Of a DNA stretch of 64,000 nucleotides, positions 28,145-36,581 are shown one piece after another. Each line of letters opens with the position of its first letter. Within the stretch, counting starts at the first letter, position 1. A model generated the notes under the pieces. It did no database searches, had not been told where the DNA came from, and saw only the letters and a program-made list of their open reading frames with translations. The DNA is from Ideonella sp. (GTDB taxonomy: Bacteria > Pseudomonadota > Gammaproteobacteria > Burkholderiales > Burkholderiaceae_C), in contig JADKIA010000004.1 of assembly GCA_016721465.1 (NCBI GenBank), forward strand, positions 434,001 to 498,000. The letters run 5' to 3'. The position numbers and the translations under genes are program-made.

Positions 28145-28822
28145 ATGGAAATGTCCGACAAGACCGCCCGCCAGATCTGGGCCGAGGTCAAGGCCAACCC
28201 GAGCCGCGCGCGGTTTGGCTATGGCAAGAAAGCCGTGCTGGTCAACATCGACTTCCAGCGCGCCTACACGCGACCGGACGAGTTCAAGACCGCCTACGAG
28301 ACCGATCCGCGCCAGATCGAGCACGTCAACGCGCTGGCGCAGCGCTTTCGCCAGCTCGGTTGGCCGGTGGTCTGGACCCACGTCGCCTATGCCGAATCGG
28401 CCGAGGACGCCGGTGTCTGGGGCACACGCACAAACACACCCGATTCGTTGCAGAACATCAAACACGGCTCGCGGCGCGCCGAACTCGACGACCGCTGCGA
28501 GGTGCAGCACGGGCGTGATCTGGTGTATTGCAAGCGCATGCCCTCGCCCTTCTTCGAGACGCCGCTGCAGTCTCTGCTGGTCTGGCACCAGGTGGACACG
28601 GTGGTCATCACCGGCGGATCGACCTCGGGCTGCGTGCGCGCCGCGGCAGTGGACTCGCTGTCGCGTGGCTACCGCACCATCGTGCCCGAGCAGTGCGTGG
28701 CCGACAAACACGAGAGCTACCACTTCGCCAACCTGACCGACATGATGCTGAAGTACGCCGATGTCGTGGACGTGGCCGACACGCTGGCCTGGCTGGACCG
28801 CACGGTGGCGCCTTCGAAGTAA
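28145..28822 (+). CDS. Isochorismatase-fold cysteine hydrolase (2)
   Basis: A 225-residue cysteine hydrolase with Asp in VLVNIDFQRAYTRP, Lys in VYCKRMPSPFF and nucleophilic Cys in GGSTSGCVRAAA, the complete isochorismatase-family triad. It is a distant paralogue of the protein at 21656. AGGAG lies nine bases upstream of ATG 28145. Relatives hydrolyse N-carbamoyl amino acids, nicotinamide, maleamate or ureidoacrylate. It is followed closely by two PuuE-type genes, so amide hydrolysis after ring opening is a fitting role; substrate unknown. Confidence 0.85.
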   Translation: MEMSDKTARQIWAEVKANPSRARFGYGKKAVLVNIDFQRAYTRPDEFKTAYETDPRQIEHVNALAQRFRQLGWPVVWTHVAYAESAEDAGVWGTRTNTPDSLQNIKHGSRRAELDDRCEVQHGRDLVYCKRMPSPFFETPLQSLLVWHQVDTVVITGGSTSGCVRAAAVDSLSRGYRTIVPEQCVADKHESYHFANLTDMMLKYADVVDVADTLAWLDRTVAPSK

Positions 28823-28863
28823 GCGCCTGAGCGCGACTTGGTCTGATTTTGCAAGAGGCCCCG

Positions 28864-29781
28864 ATGAGAGAAGACACCGGCTACTACGCGCATTGGCCCT
28901 ACCGCGACCGGCCGAAGATCAAATGGCCGGGCGGCGCCCGGGTGGCCTTCTGGGTGGCGCCGAACATCGAGTTCTACGAGCTCGACCCGCCCAAGAACCC
29001 GGCGCGCGCGGCGTGGCCACACCCGTATCCGCCGGTGCCGGGCTACTCCATCCGTGACTACGGCAACCGCGTCGGCCACATGCGGCAGATGAAGCTGCTC
29101 GAGAAGTACGGCATCCGCGGCTCGATCTCGCTGTCCACCGCGCTGTGCACGCACCACCCCGAGATCATCGAGCTGTGCAAGGAACGCGACTGGGAGTTTT
29201 TCACCCACGGCATCTACAACACGCGCTACACCTACGGCATGTCCGAGGCGCAAGAGCGCGCGATGATCCTCGAGTCGATGGAGACCATCGAACGCGCAGT
29301 GGGTCGCATGCCGGCGGGCTATCTGGCGCCGGCGCTCTCGCACAGTGAAGTGACGGTCGACCTGTTCGCCGAACTTGGCGGCATCTACACCTGCGACCTC
29401 TTCCATGACGACCAGCCCACGCCGGTCAAGGTGCGTGGCGGGCAGCGTTTTGTGTCGGTGCCGTACTCGCTGGAGCTCAACGACACCATCGTCTATGTGG
29501 TCAACAAGATCGAGCCGCGCCGCTACGGCCAGATGATCAAGGACAGCTTCGACCGCCTTTACGCCGAGGGCGCGAACTCCGGCACCGTGATGTGCATCCC
29601 CACGCACAACTACCAGGTCAGCTGCCCGCACCGCATGAAGGCCTTTGAAGAGGCGCTGGAGTACATCACCGGCCACCCCGACGTGTGGGTCACCACAGGG
29701 CGCGAGATCGCCGAGCATTACCTCGCGCACGGCTACGACCGCTGCGCGGCCGACATCGCCGCGCGCAACGGGGGGCAATGA
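28864..29781 (+). CDS. PuuE/NodB-type polysaccharide deacetylase family protein (1)
   Basis: A 305-residue protein of the NodB-homology TIM-barrel superfamily, in the branch that includes allantoinase PuuE and cytosolic cyclic-amide hydrolases. Visible signs are RDYGNRVGHMRQMKLLEKYGI near the N-terminus, FFTHGIYN, and CDLFHDDQPTPV, where PuuE-like proteins have a conserved DDxP. No signal peptide, so a small cytoplasmic substrate is likelier than a polysaccharide. Its stop overlaps the start of a paralogue by four bases (ATGA). Hydrolysis of a hydantoin- or imide-like ring is suggested by family and neighbours only. Confidence 0.8.
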   Translation: MREDTGYYAHWPYRDRPKIKWPGGARVAFWVAPNIEFYELDPPKNPARAAWPHPYPPVPGYSIRDYGNRVGHMRQMKLLEKYGIRGSISLSTALCTHHPEIIELCKERDWEFFTHGIYNTRYTYGMSEAQERAMILESMETIERAVGRMPAGYLAPALSHSEVTVDLFAELGGIYTCDLFHDDQPTPVKVRGGQRFVSVPYSLELNDTIVYVVNKIEPRRYGQMIKDSFDRLYAEGANSGTVMCIPTHNYQVSCPHRMKAFEEALEYITGHPDVWVTTGREIAEHYLAHGYDRCAADIAARNGGQ

Positions 29782-30707
29782 ACATGGCACTCGACCCCGC
29801 AAACCTGGAATACCCGTTGCGCCGCTACGGCATGGACCACGAGCGCTACGCGTGGTCCATGCTCAGCACGCGCAAACCCGTGGCCTGGCCCGGCGGCAAG
29901 AAGCTGGCGCTGTGGGTCAACGTGAGCCTGCAGCACTTTCCGATGAACCCGGCCGGCAAGCCCGTGAAGCTGCCCGGTTCGATGACCATGCCCTATCCGG
30001 ACCTGCGGCACTTCACGCTGCGCGACTACGGCAACCGCGTGGGCATCTACCGTTTCCTCGACGCCTTCACGCGTTATGGCATCAAGCCCACGTTTGCCAT
30101 CAATGCGCAGCTGGCCGAACGCTACCCGGCGCTGTTGCATGACGTGCTGGCCCACGGCGGCGAGGTGCTGGGCCATTCGTGGAACATGGACACGCCGCAC
30201 GCGGGCGGCCTGGACGAAACGCTGGAGGCCGACACCATCCGGCGTTCGCTCGACAGGCTGCGTGCGATCAGCGGCCAGCCGGTGCGCGGCTGGCTGAGCC
30301 CGGGCCGGCTCGAGAGCCCGAACACGCCCGAGTTGCTCAAGTCGCATGGCATCGAGTACTTCTGCGACTGGGTCAACGATGACATGCCTTACCCCTTTCA
30401 TACGCGCCACGGCGACCTGTGGGCGATGCCGCTGCCGACCGAGATCGAGGACCGCTTCGTCATCATGGACAACCAGCACGCCGAGGCGTCCTGGGCGCAG
30501 CAGGTGATCGACGCCGGCCAGATGTTGCTGGCCGAAGCGCGACAGGAAGGCGGGCGCATTCTGGCCCTGTCCATCCACCCCTGGGTTCTCGGACAGCCGC
30601 ACCGCATCAAGCACCTTGAAACCGTGCTCGAAGCGCTCAGCGCAGAGCCCGCGGTCTGGTGCGCCGGCGCGGGCGAGATCCTCGACAGCTTCGTCAGCCA
30701 GGCATGA
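29778..30707 (+). CDS. PuuE/NodB-type polysaccharide deacetylase family protein (2)
   Basis: A 309-residue paralogue of the preceding protein, sharing LRDYGNRVGIYRFLDAFTRYGI. It has GHSWNMD in place of the usual GHGY metal motif, and CDWVNDDMPYPF carrying the DDxPY signature. Translation is coupled at both ends: ATG 29778 overlaps the upstream TGA, and its own TGA overlaps the ATG of the lyase gene. Two unequal paralogues made at a matched rate suggest a heteromeric enzyme or two successive ring hydrolyses. No signal peptide. Confidence 0.8.
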   Translation: MNMALDPANLEYPLRRYGMDHERYAWSMLSTRKPVAWPGGKKLALWVNVSLQHFPMNPAGKPVKLPGSMTMPYPDLRHFTLRDYGNRVGIYRFLDAFTRYGIKPTFAINAQLAERYPALLHDVLAHGGEVLGHSWNMDTPHAGGLDETLEADTIRRSLDRLRAISGQPVRGWLSPGRLESPNTPELLKSHGIEYFCDWVNDDMPYPFHTRHGDLWAMPLPTEIEDRFVIMDNQHAEASWAQQVIDAGQMLLAEARQEGGRILALSIHPWVLGQPHRIKHLETVLEALSAEPAVWCAGAGEILDSFVSQA

Positions 30708-31678
30708 ATCAGGCACAGGCACACGCACCCGCTTCCGACATCGACATCCTCGTCAGCGAGGTCGGCCCGCGCGACGGGCTGCAGAGCATCGCCACGGTGA
30801 TGCCCACCGCGGCCAAGAAGGCCTGGATCAGCGCCGAGGCCGCCGCCGGCGTGCGCGAGATCGAGGTCGGCTCCTTCGTGCCGGCGTCGCTGCTGCCGCA
30901 GCTGGCCGACACGGCCGAGCTGGTGGCCCATGCGCTGACGATCAAGGGCCTGTCGGTGGCCGTGCTGGTGCCCAACTTCAAGGGCGCACAACGCGCCATC
31001 GAATGCGGCGCCCACAAGATCACGCTGCCCTTGTCGTGCAGTGAAAGCCACAGCCTGAAGAACCTGCGCCGCACGCACGCGCAGGTGCTGGACGAAGCAC
31101 GCGCCATCGGCGAACTGTTGCGCAGCCTGCCCGAGGCGCGCCGCCCGTGTTTCGAAGGCGCGTTGTCGACGGCCTTCGGCTGCACCATCGAAGGTGTGGT
31201 GCCCGAGGCCAAGGTGGTGGAACTGGCCGAGGCGCTGATGGCGGCCGGCTGCAACGAGGTCGGTCTGTCCGACACCACCGGCTACGCCAACCCGACCCAG
31301 GTGCGCAGCCTCACGCGTGCCGTCTGGGCGGCCGTGGGCCGCGACCGGCTCACCGGGCTGCACCTGCACAACACGCGCGGCCAGGGCCTGGCCAACGTGG
31401 TGGCGGCGTTGGACATCGGCCTGACGACGCTGGATGCGTCGCTGGGGGGCATCGGCGGCTGCCCTTTCGCTCCCGGCGCCAGCGGCAACATCGTCACCGA
31501 AGACCTGGTGTTCTTGCTTGAGGCCATGGGCTACCGCACCGGCATCGACATTGACCGCTTGTTGGCCGTCAGACGCCTGGTGCAGGCGGCGTTGCCCGGC
31601 GAGATGCTGTACGGCTTTGTGCCCGATGCGGGGCTGCCCAAGACCTTCTTGCCGGCTGCTGCCAAGACAGCCGCCTGA
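30704..31678 (+). CDS. HMG-CoA lyase-like aldolase (2)
   Basis: A complete 324-residue HMGL-like TIM-barrel lyase. Active-site features are EVGPRDGLQ (metal Asp and catalytic Arg), LHLHNTRGQG with the metal histidines, and the cysteine loop GGIGGCPFAPGASGN. It resembles hydroxymethylglutaryl-CoA lyase in length and motifs, but relatives also cleave citramalyl- or 3-hydroxy-3-methylacyl-CoA compounds. Its start overlaps the stop of the second PuuE-type gene, linking C-C cleavage to ring hydrolysis in one operon. A paralogue opens the window at 1-660. Confidence 0.9.
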   Translation: MNQAQAHAPASDIDILVSEVGPRDGLQSIATVMPTAAKKAWISAEAAAGVREIEVGSFVPASLLPQLADTAELVAHALTIKGLSVAVLVPNFKGAQRAIECGAHKITLPLSCSESHSLKNLRRTHAQVLDEARAIGELLRSLPEARRPCFEGALSTAFGCTIEGVVPEAKVVELAEALMAAGCNEVGLSDTTGYANPTQVRSLTRAVWAAVGRDRLTGLHLHNTRGQGLANVVAALDIGLTTLDASLGGIGGCPFAPGASGNIVTEDLVFLLEAMGYRTGIDIDRLLAVRRLVQAALPGEMLYGFVPDAGLPKTFLPAAAKTAA

Positions 31679-31823
31679 AGCCGTCGGCGACGGGGCCTGA
31701 GGGTGCCCGGCGCGGGAGCACGGCTCGATAGCTGTTGTGCTCCCCAGGCTCATGTCACTTGGTGTTATGCGACTGGGTGCCAGGGTTTATCCCAGGCCGG
31801 AAGAGACTGCATCTTTGTCAGCC

Positions 31824-31840
31824 CTGGCGCGCGTCTTGCT
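31824..31840 (+). promoter_or_regulatory. Sigma-54 (-24/-12) promoter 4
   Basis: CTGGCGCGCGTCTTGCT has GG at 31826-31827 and GC at 31838-31839 with a ten-base spacer. The -24 box reads TGGCG rather than TGGCA, otherwise it matches the other three. It lies in the 257-bp gap between the lyase gene and TonB receptor 3, about 95 bp before the receptor start; the rest of that gap shows no gene. Confidence 0.7.
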
Positions 31841-31935
31841 CTCCAGTGTTTCACGCCAGCTGTCATGTCGCAGGCGGCCTGACATCGATGTCAACAGCGC
31901 GTCGTCACTGATACCTCAAATATACGGAGCCTCCA

Positions 31936-34416
31936 ATGTCACCTTCTAAGCCGTTGCTGCTGATCGCCGCCATCCTGGCGGCATATCCCGCTGTTGCTCA
32001 GACAACGACCGCGGACCCGAGCAAGGCAGAGCCCGTCAAAGCGGCACCCGTCAAGGCTGAGCCAGTCAAGGCCGCGGACGCCGACGCCCCGCTGGCAATC
32101 CAATCCATCGTCGTCACGTCACGGCGCGTCGCCGAGCGGCTGCAGGACGTGCCGATTTCCATCGTGGCCCTGACCGACAAAGACCTGCTGGAGCGCGGTG
32201 TGAACTCGCTGGTTGATCTGGCGCTGCTGACGCCCGGCCTGAGCTATTCGACCGACTTTGGTCGTGTCGGTGAGCGTCCGACGGTGCGCGGCATTTCGGT
32301 GTCACGCCTGGACGCGCCCCAGCCGGTGTCTGTCTTCATCGACGGTGTCTATGTTCGCGACGGCGTCCTAGCCCTGGGCATCGACGACGCGCGGCGCATC
32401 GAGGTGATCAAGGGCCCGCAGTCGGCACTCTATGGCCGCGCGACCTATGCCGGCGCCATCAACTATGTGACGGCCGATCCCGGTAACGTGCTGACGGGCA
32501 AGATCAACACCACCATCGCCAGCGACGGTGAGCGCTCCGTCTTCGGCGCCTTGACCGTGCCGCTGATGACGGACGTGCTCTCGATGCGCGTGCGCCTGAA
32601 GCACTCGGAATACGGCGGCCAGTACACCAACTCGCTTGATGGCAGCAAGCTGGGCACCGAGAATTCTGATTCGGGTGGCGTGAAGTTCTCGCTGCAGGTG
32701 GGTGAGAACTTCAATGCCTCGCTGGCGCTCGACACTGCGCGCACCAACGATGGCCTGTTCGTCACCCAAGTGCGGCCGATCCCCTTGCAGGCCGGTGGCG
32801 TTGTCACCAACCAGAATGGCTCGTCCAACGCCGCCAACCTCACGATGTGCAACGGCCACCTGATCAACCTGGTGGGCAACGACCCGATCACCAGGCTGCC
32901 TAGCGCGAGCGTGCCAGCCTCGGCAACGACCAGGGCGAACGGCTGGCCCTGCGGCGCGGTATCGATTGTCGGCACCAGTTTTCCAGTCGGCGGGCCCGCC
33001 TTGAAGAACTACACCGATCCGGTGACGGGCATTGCCTATGGTGATGTCAGCGGCACCCGTCGCAGCGTTGATCGCGGCGCGCTCACGCTCAGCTACTGGC
33101 TTGGCGACGGCTATCAGCTGACGTCGCTAACGGCCTACACCAAGACGGCCAACAACGCGGGCACCGATCAGTCCTATAAAGGCGTCCAGCTTGCGCTTGG
33201 CACCTCGTGGCTCAGCTACACCCGTGACAAGCTCGACTACAAGTCGCAAGAGTTCCGTTTGTCCTCGCCCGTCGACCGCAGTCTGACCTGGGCAGCGGGC
33301 CTGTTCTATTACAAGGAAGAAGCCGAAGGCCTGACGACGAACCTGCTTGTGCAAAGAGGTGCTGCGGTCGTCCCCGACACGATGCGACTCAAGCCTGAAA
33401 GCACCGTGACGAACGTCGCGCCCTTTGCCACCGTGCAGTACAAGTTCAGCAATGCGCTGCGCGTGTCGCTGGAAGGCCGCTACTCGCGGGAACGTGTCCA
33501 GGTCGGTGGCCCATCGCAGGGCATCGCCGTCGTCACCACCGGCCCGTGCGTGGCCGGTCAGCCCTGTGGCATCAAAGGTGACCGCACCTTCTCCGACTTC
33601 GCCCCGCGCTTCACGGTGGACTACAAGCTGAACGCGGAAACGATGCTCTACGCCCAGGTGGCCAAGGGCAGCAAGGCCGGCGGATTCAACACGCTGCCCG
33701 GGCTCGATTCCAACTACCTGACCTTCAACGGTGAGAGCATCCGCGCCATGGAGTTCGGCGCCAAGAACCGCTTGCTGGGCGGCCGCCTGCTGGTGAACCT
33801 GGCGCTGTTCCAGAACGATGTCACCGGTTTGCAGCTGTCCAACGGCGTGACGCTGACCAACCCTTTCACCGGCGCATTGCAGAACGACACCGCGACGGTC
33901 AACGTCGGCAAGGCACGCACCCGCGGGCTTGAGGCCGAAGTCATGTATCAGGCCAACAAGTGGCTGCAGTTGTCCGGCAACTATGCCTACACCCACGCCA
34001 AGGCGCTGGCCGGCACCGAAGCCGGTCAAGGTTCAGTATTCGGTGGCAACATGTCGGTCGCAGGTTTCAACCTGACGCGTTCGCCGGAACACTCGGCAGC
34101 CCTTTCCGCTGCGGTGGACTTGCCGATCCAAGGCAGCGCGCTGAGCTTCGTGTCGCGCGTCGACGTGGTTTACCAATCGCGTCGTTACGCCGACCTGAAG
34201 AACCTCAGCTGGGCCGATCCGTTCACCCGTGTCAATTTGAATGCCGGCGTGCGTGGCAAGAATTGGCGTTTGGTCGGCTTTGTACGCAACGCCACCAACG
34301 ACCTGACAGCCGGCAACGCCTTCTCCTACCTCGACGCGAACACCTTCCGTCGCACGGTGGTGGACTTCCCCGTCCGCATGCGCCAGTTCGGTGTGACGGG
34401 GTCGTACGACTTCTGA
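31936..34416 (+). CDS. TonB-dependent outer-membrane receptor (3)
   Basis: An 826-residue receptor with signal peptide ending PAVAQ, a lysine/proline-rich linker with a repeated KAEPVKA unit after the cleavage site, the TonB-box-like QSIVVTSRR, the plug motif IEVIKGPQSALYGRA and a barrel ending TGSYDF. The repeated linker is unusual for the family and may extend the TonB box across the periplasm. It is the gene most directly downstream of sigma-54 promoter 4, so receptor synthesis probably depends on the inducing compound. Confidence 0.9.
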   Translation: MSPSKPLLLIAAILAAYPAVAQTTTADPSKAEPVKAAPVKAEPVKAADADAPLAIQSIVVTSRRVAERLQDVPISIVALTDKDLLERGVNSLVDLALLTPGLSYSTDFGRVGERPTVRGISVSRLDAPQPVSVFIDGVYVRDGVLALGIDDARRIEVIKGPQSALYGRATYAGAINYVTADPGNVLTGKINTTIASDGERSVFGALTVPLMTDVLSMRVRLKHSEYGGQYTNSLDGSKLGTENSDSGGVKFSLQVGENFNASLALDTARTNDGLFVTQVRPIPLQAGGVVTNQNGSSNAANLTMCNGHLINLVGNDPITRLPSASVPASATTRANGWPCGAVSIVGTSFPVGGPALKNYTDPVTGIAYGDVSGTRRSVDRGALTLSYWLGDGYQLTSLTAYTKTANNAGTDQSYKGVQLALGTSWLSYTRDKLDYKSQEFRLSSPVDRSLTWAAGLFYYKEEAEGLTTNLLVQRGAAVVPDTMRLKPESTVTNVAPFATVQYKFSNALRVSLEGRYSRERVQVGGPSQGIAVVTTGPCVAGQPCGIKGDRTFSDFAPRFTVDYKLNAETMLYAQVAKGSKAGGFNTLPGLDSNYLTFNGESIRAMEFGAKNRLLGGRLLVNLALFQNDVTGLQLSNGVTLTNPFTGALQNDTATVNVGKARTRGLEAEVMYQANKWLQLSGNYAYTHAKALAGTEAGQGSVFGGNMSVAGFNLTRSPEHSAALSAAVDLPIQGSALSFVSRVDVVYQSRRYADLKNLSWADPFTRVNLNAGVRGKNWRLVGFVRNATNDLTAGNAFSYLDANTFRRTVVDFPVRMRQFGVTGSYDF

Positions 34417-34578
34417 TCGGCGGACGCTGGCCTCGCGGTTAACGCACACCCCGGTGAGGTGTGACCGCAGGCCGGCATCGACCACGCCATCACGGGAGCG
34501 CTGCGATTCCGGCGTTGGCCGCTGCCGCACGCGCATTCCCCACGCAGGCGGCCATTTCATGACCACAGGAGCAAGGCA

Positions 34579-35745
34579 ATGACGAAGAGTTCTGGTATTG
34601 ATCGCCGCCGGCTGATCACCGGCATCACGGGTCTGGCGGGCATCGGCGCGCTGGGTGGCGCGTCGACCGCTTCCTCGGCGGCCGACAAGCCCGCACCAGG
34701 CGCGAAGGCAGAAGTCACGGGTGTGCCGGCCAACGGCCGTGCCTACGAGCGCAAGCCCTTGCGCTCGGACGTCATCTCGGTGGCCGCAGTGCAATCGCGG
34801 GTTCGCTCCGTGAACGGCCAGACACCGGCGCCAGGCATTCGCGCCAACCTGGCGCACATGGTGGAGTTGATCGACAAGGTGCAGGGTTTTGGTGGCGCCA
34901 AGGACTTGCTGTGTTTCCACGAGTTTCCGCTGCAGGGCTGGAACACCTGGAGCCGCAAGGAACTGGAGCGCATTGCCATCACCATTCCAGGGCCCGAGAC
35001 CGAGGTTCTCTCGGCCAAGGCCCGCCAGTACAACTGCTACATCCAGTTCGGCTCTTACGCTGTCGACAAGGACTGGCCCGGTCACATCCTCAGCGTGACC
35101 TCGATCATCGGCCCACAGGGCCAAATCGTCGCGCGCGACTGGAAGGCACGCAACATCGTGGGCGTGTTCCCGGGTTTTGAGCTCCTCACGACCACGGTCT
35201 ACAACGTGCTGGACCGTTTCGTTGAGATGTACGGCGTTGACGCCGTGATTCCGGTGCACCGCACCGACATCGGCAACCTCGCCGTTTCGTCGACACAGCT
35301 CGAGCCGGAGCTGTTCCGTGCCATGGCGCTCAAGGGCGCCGAGCTCGTGCTGCGCACGGCCACGGGCAGCTTCAATGCAGACGATGTGCGCATGACATCG
35401 ATGTACAACCAGATCTACTCGGTGATCGTCAACAACGCTGTGTCGCCCGACAACCCGGGCTTCCTGGATGATCCGGGTGGTGGTGCCGGCGGCACCGAAA
35501 TCCACGGGCCGAAAGGTGAGTCGCTGGCCAAGGCGAACGGCAAGGCCGAACAAGAGGTCGTCGCGCGGCTGCCTCTGGCCGCCTACCGCCGCACACACCA
35601 GATTCCCAACTTTCATCCGGCGCTGTACATGCCGGTGTTTGAGCGCTATCAGCCGCGCCAGACCCCGGGTCTGTTCAACAAGTACTTGCCCACCGACCTG
35701 AAGGATGCCGCGCGTTTTCTCGACGAGAAGAACACCTGGCGCTGA
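34579..35745 (+). CDS. Tat-exported nitrilase-fold protein (intact paralogue)
   Basis: A 388-residue protein with a twin-arginine leader (DRRRLITGITGLAGIGAL) and a carbon-nitrogen hydrolase fold. The catalytic glutamate is visible in CFHEFPLQGW and a lysine in ARDWKARN, but the nucleophile position in the strand NLAVSSTQLEPEL is serine, as in the two broken paralogues. The usual reaction would be hydrolysis of an amide or nitrile through a cysteine; here either serine does the job, the protein is a binding protein, or the chemistry is different. The N-terminal export signal is uncommon for nitrilases. The CpcT/CpeT-like gene follows 41 bp later. Confidence 0.8.
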   Translation: MTKSSGIDRRRLITGITGLAGIGALGGASTASSAADKPAPGAKAEVTGVPANGRAYERKPLRSDVISVAAVQSRVRSVNGQTPAPGIRANLAHMVELIDKVQGFGGAKDLLCFHEFPLQGWNTWSRKELERIAITIPGPETEVLSAKARQYNCYIQFGSYAVDKDWPGHILSVTSIIGPQGQIVARDWKARNIVGVFPGFELLTTTVYNVLDRFVEMYGVDAVIPVHRTDIGNLAVSSTQLEPELFRAMALKGAELVLRTATGSFNADDVRMTSMYNQIYSVIVNNAVSPDNPGFLDDPGGGAGGTEIHGPKGESLAKANGKAEQEVVARLPLAAYRRTHQIPNFHPALYMPVFERYQPRQTPGLFNKYLPTDLKDAARFLDEKNTWR

Positions 35746-35786
35746 GATTTCAAGGGCCGATAGCGATTTGCAAGGACTGGATTCCC

Positions 35787-36533
35787 ATGTTCAAGGCGTT
35801 CCCGGAAACCATGAGGATGGGAATCCAGCTTTGCAGCCGACAGGCTGTGGTTTGGCTGGCTGCCAGCACCGCCCTGAACGGACTCGCCTTCGGTGCCGAT
35901 GGCGTGGCAGCGGACGCAGCGCCGGCACTGCCGCGCCTGATCGCCCTGCTCACCGGCCGGTTCGACAACCTGCAACAGATGGCGTTTGTTGCCTCGCGGC
36001 CCGCTGGCGACAAGAGGAATCACGTCGAGGCCATGCGCAGCCAATCCAGGCCCGTCAACAGCAAGCAGCTCGACGGCACCTGGATCTACGGACAGACCGA
36101 AAAGATCGAACCGGGCGACACCCGCAAGAGCAAGGTCTACCGCCAGACGCTGCAGCAGTTCTTCGTCAAGGACGGTCAGATCTTCTCGCGCCCCTGGCGT
36201 TTCAACGAACCCGCCATCACGCAGCAGGGAACGCCGAGTGAGGAGTTCCTGCAACAGATCAGCCCGCAGCAGATCAGCATGGTCATGCCTGAAGCCTGCG
36301 TCACGCGATGGACCCCGCAGGGCGAGCAGTTCATCGGCCGCATCGACCCGGCGAACTGTGTCATTCAGTCGAAGTACAAGAACGAGAAGCGCCGGCTGTT
36401 TGCCGAAGAAATCGTCTTTCCTTCCGGTGCCTGGTTCCGCGAAGGCGCCTTTGGCGAAGACGGCTCACTGGCCTTCGGCCTCGAGGAAGGCCATTACGTG
36501 CGTTTCAATCGGCAGCCACCGACGAAGCCTTGA
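35787..36533 (+). CDS. CpcT/CpeT-like protein, predicted periplasmic
   Basis: A 248-residue protein with a hydrophobic N-terminal leader (VVWLAASTALNGLAFGADG). The mature part, starting LIALLTGRFDNLQQM, resembles the CpcT/CpeT family, whose cyanobacterial members attach or handle phycobilins on phycobiliproteins. Further family-like stretches are CVTRWTPQGEQFIGRIDP and the cysteine-containing NCVIQSKYKNEKRRL. Members also occur in heterotrophs with unknown roles. An alternative start is ATG 35811. If it binds linear tetrapyrroles, the periplasmic location next to TonB receptors would suit substrate capture; that is inference. Confidence 0.65.
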   Translation: MFKAFPETMRMGIQLCSRQAVVWLAASTALNGLAFGADGVAADAAPALPRLIALLTGRFDNLQQMAFVASRPAGDKRNHVEAMRSQSRPVNSKQLDGTWIYGQTEKIEPGDTRKSKVYRQTLQQFFVKDGQIFSRPWRFNEPAITQQGTPSEEFLQQISPQQISMVMPEACVTRWTPQGEQFIGRIDPANCVIQSKYKNEKRRLFAEEIVFPSGAWFREGAFGEDGSLAFGLEEGHYVRFNRQPPTKP

Positions 36534-36581
36534 ACCTGAGCTCATTTCGATGATCGACGCCCACCTGAACGGCAAACGCCC

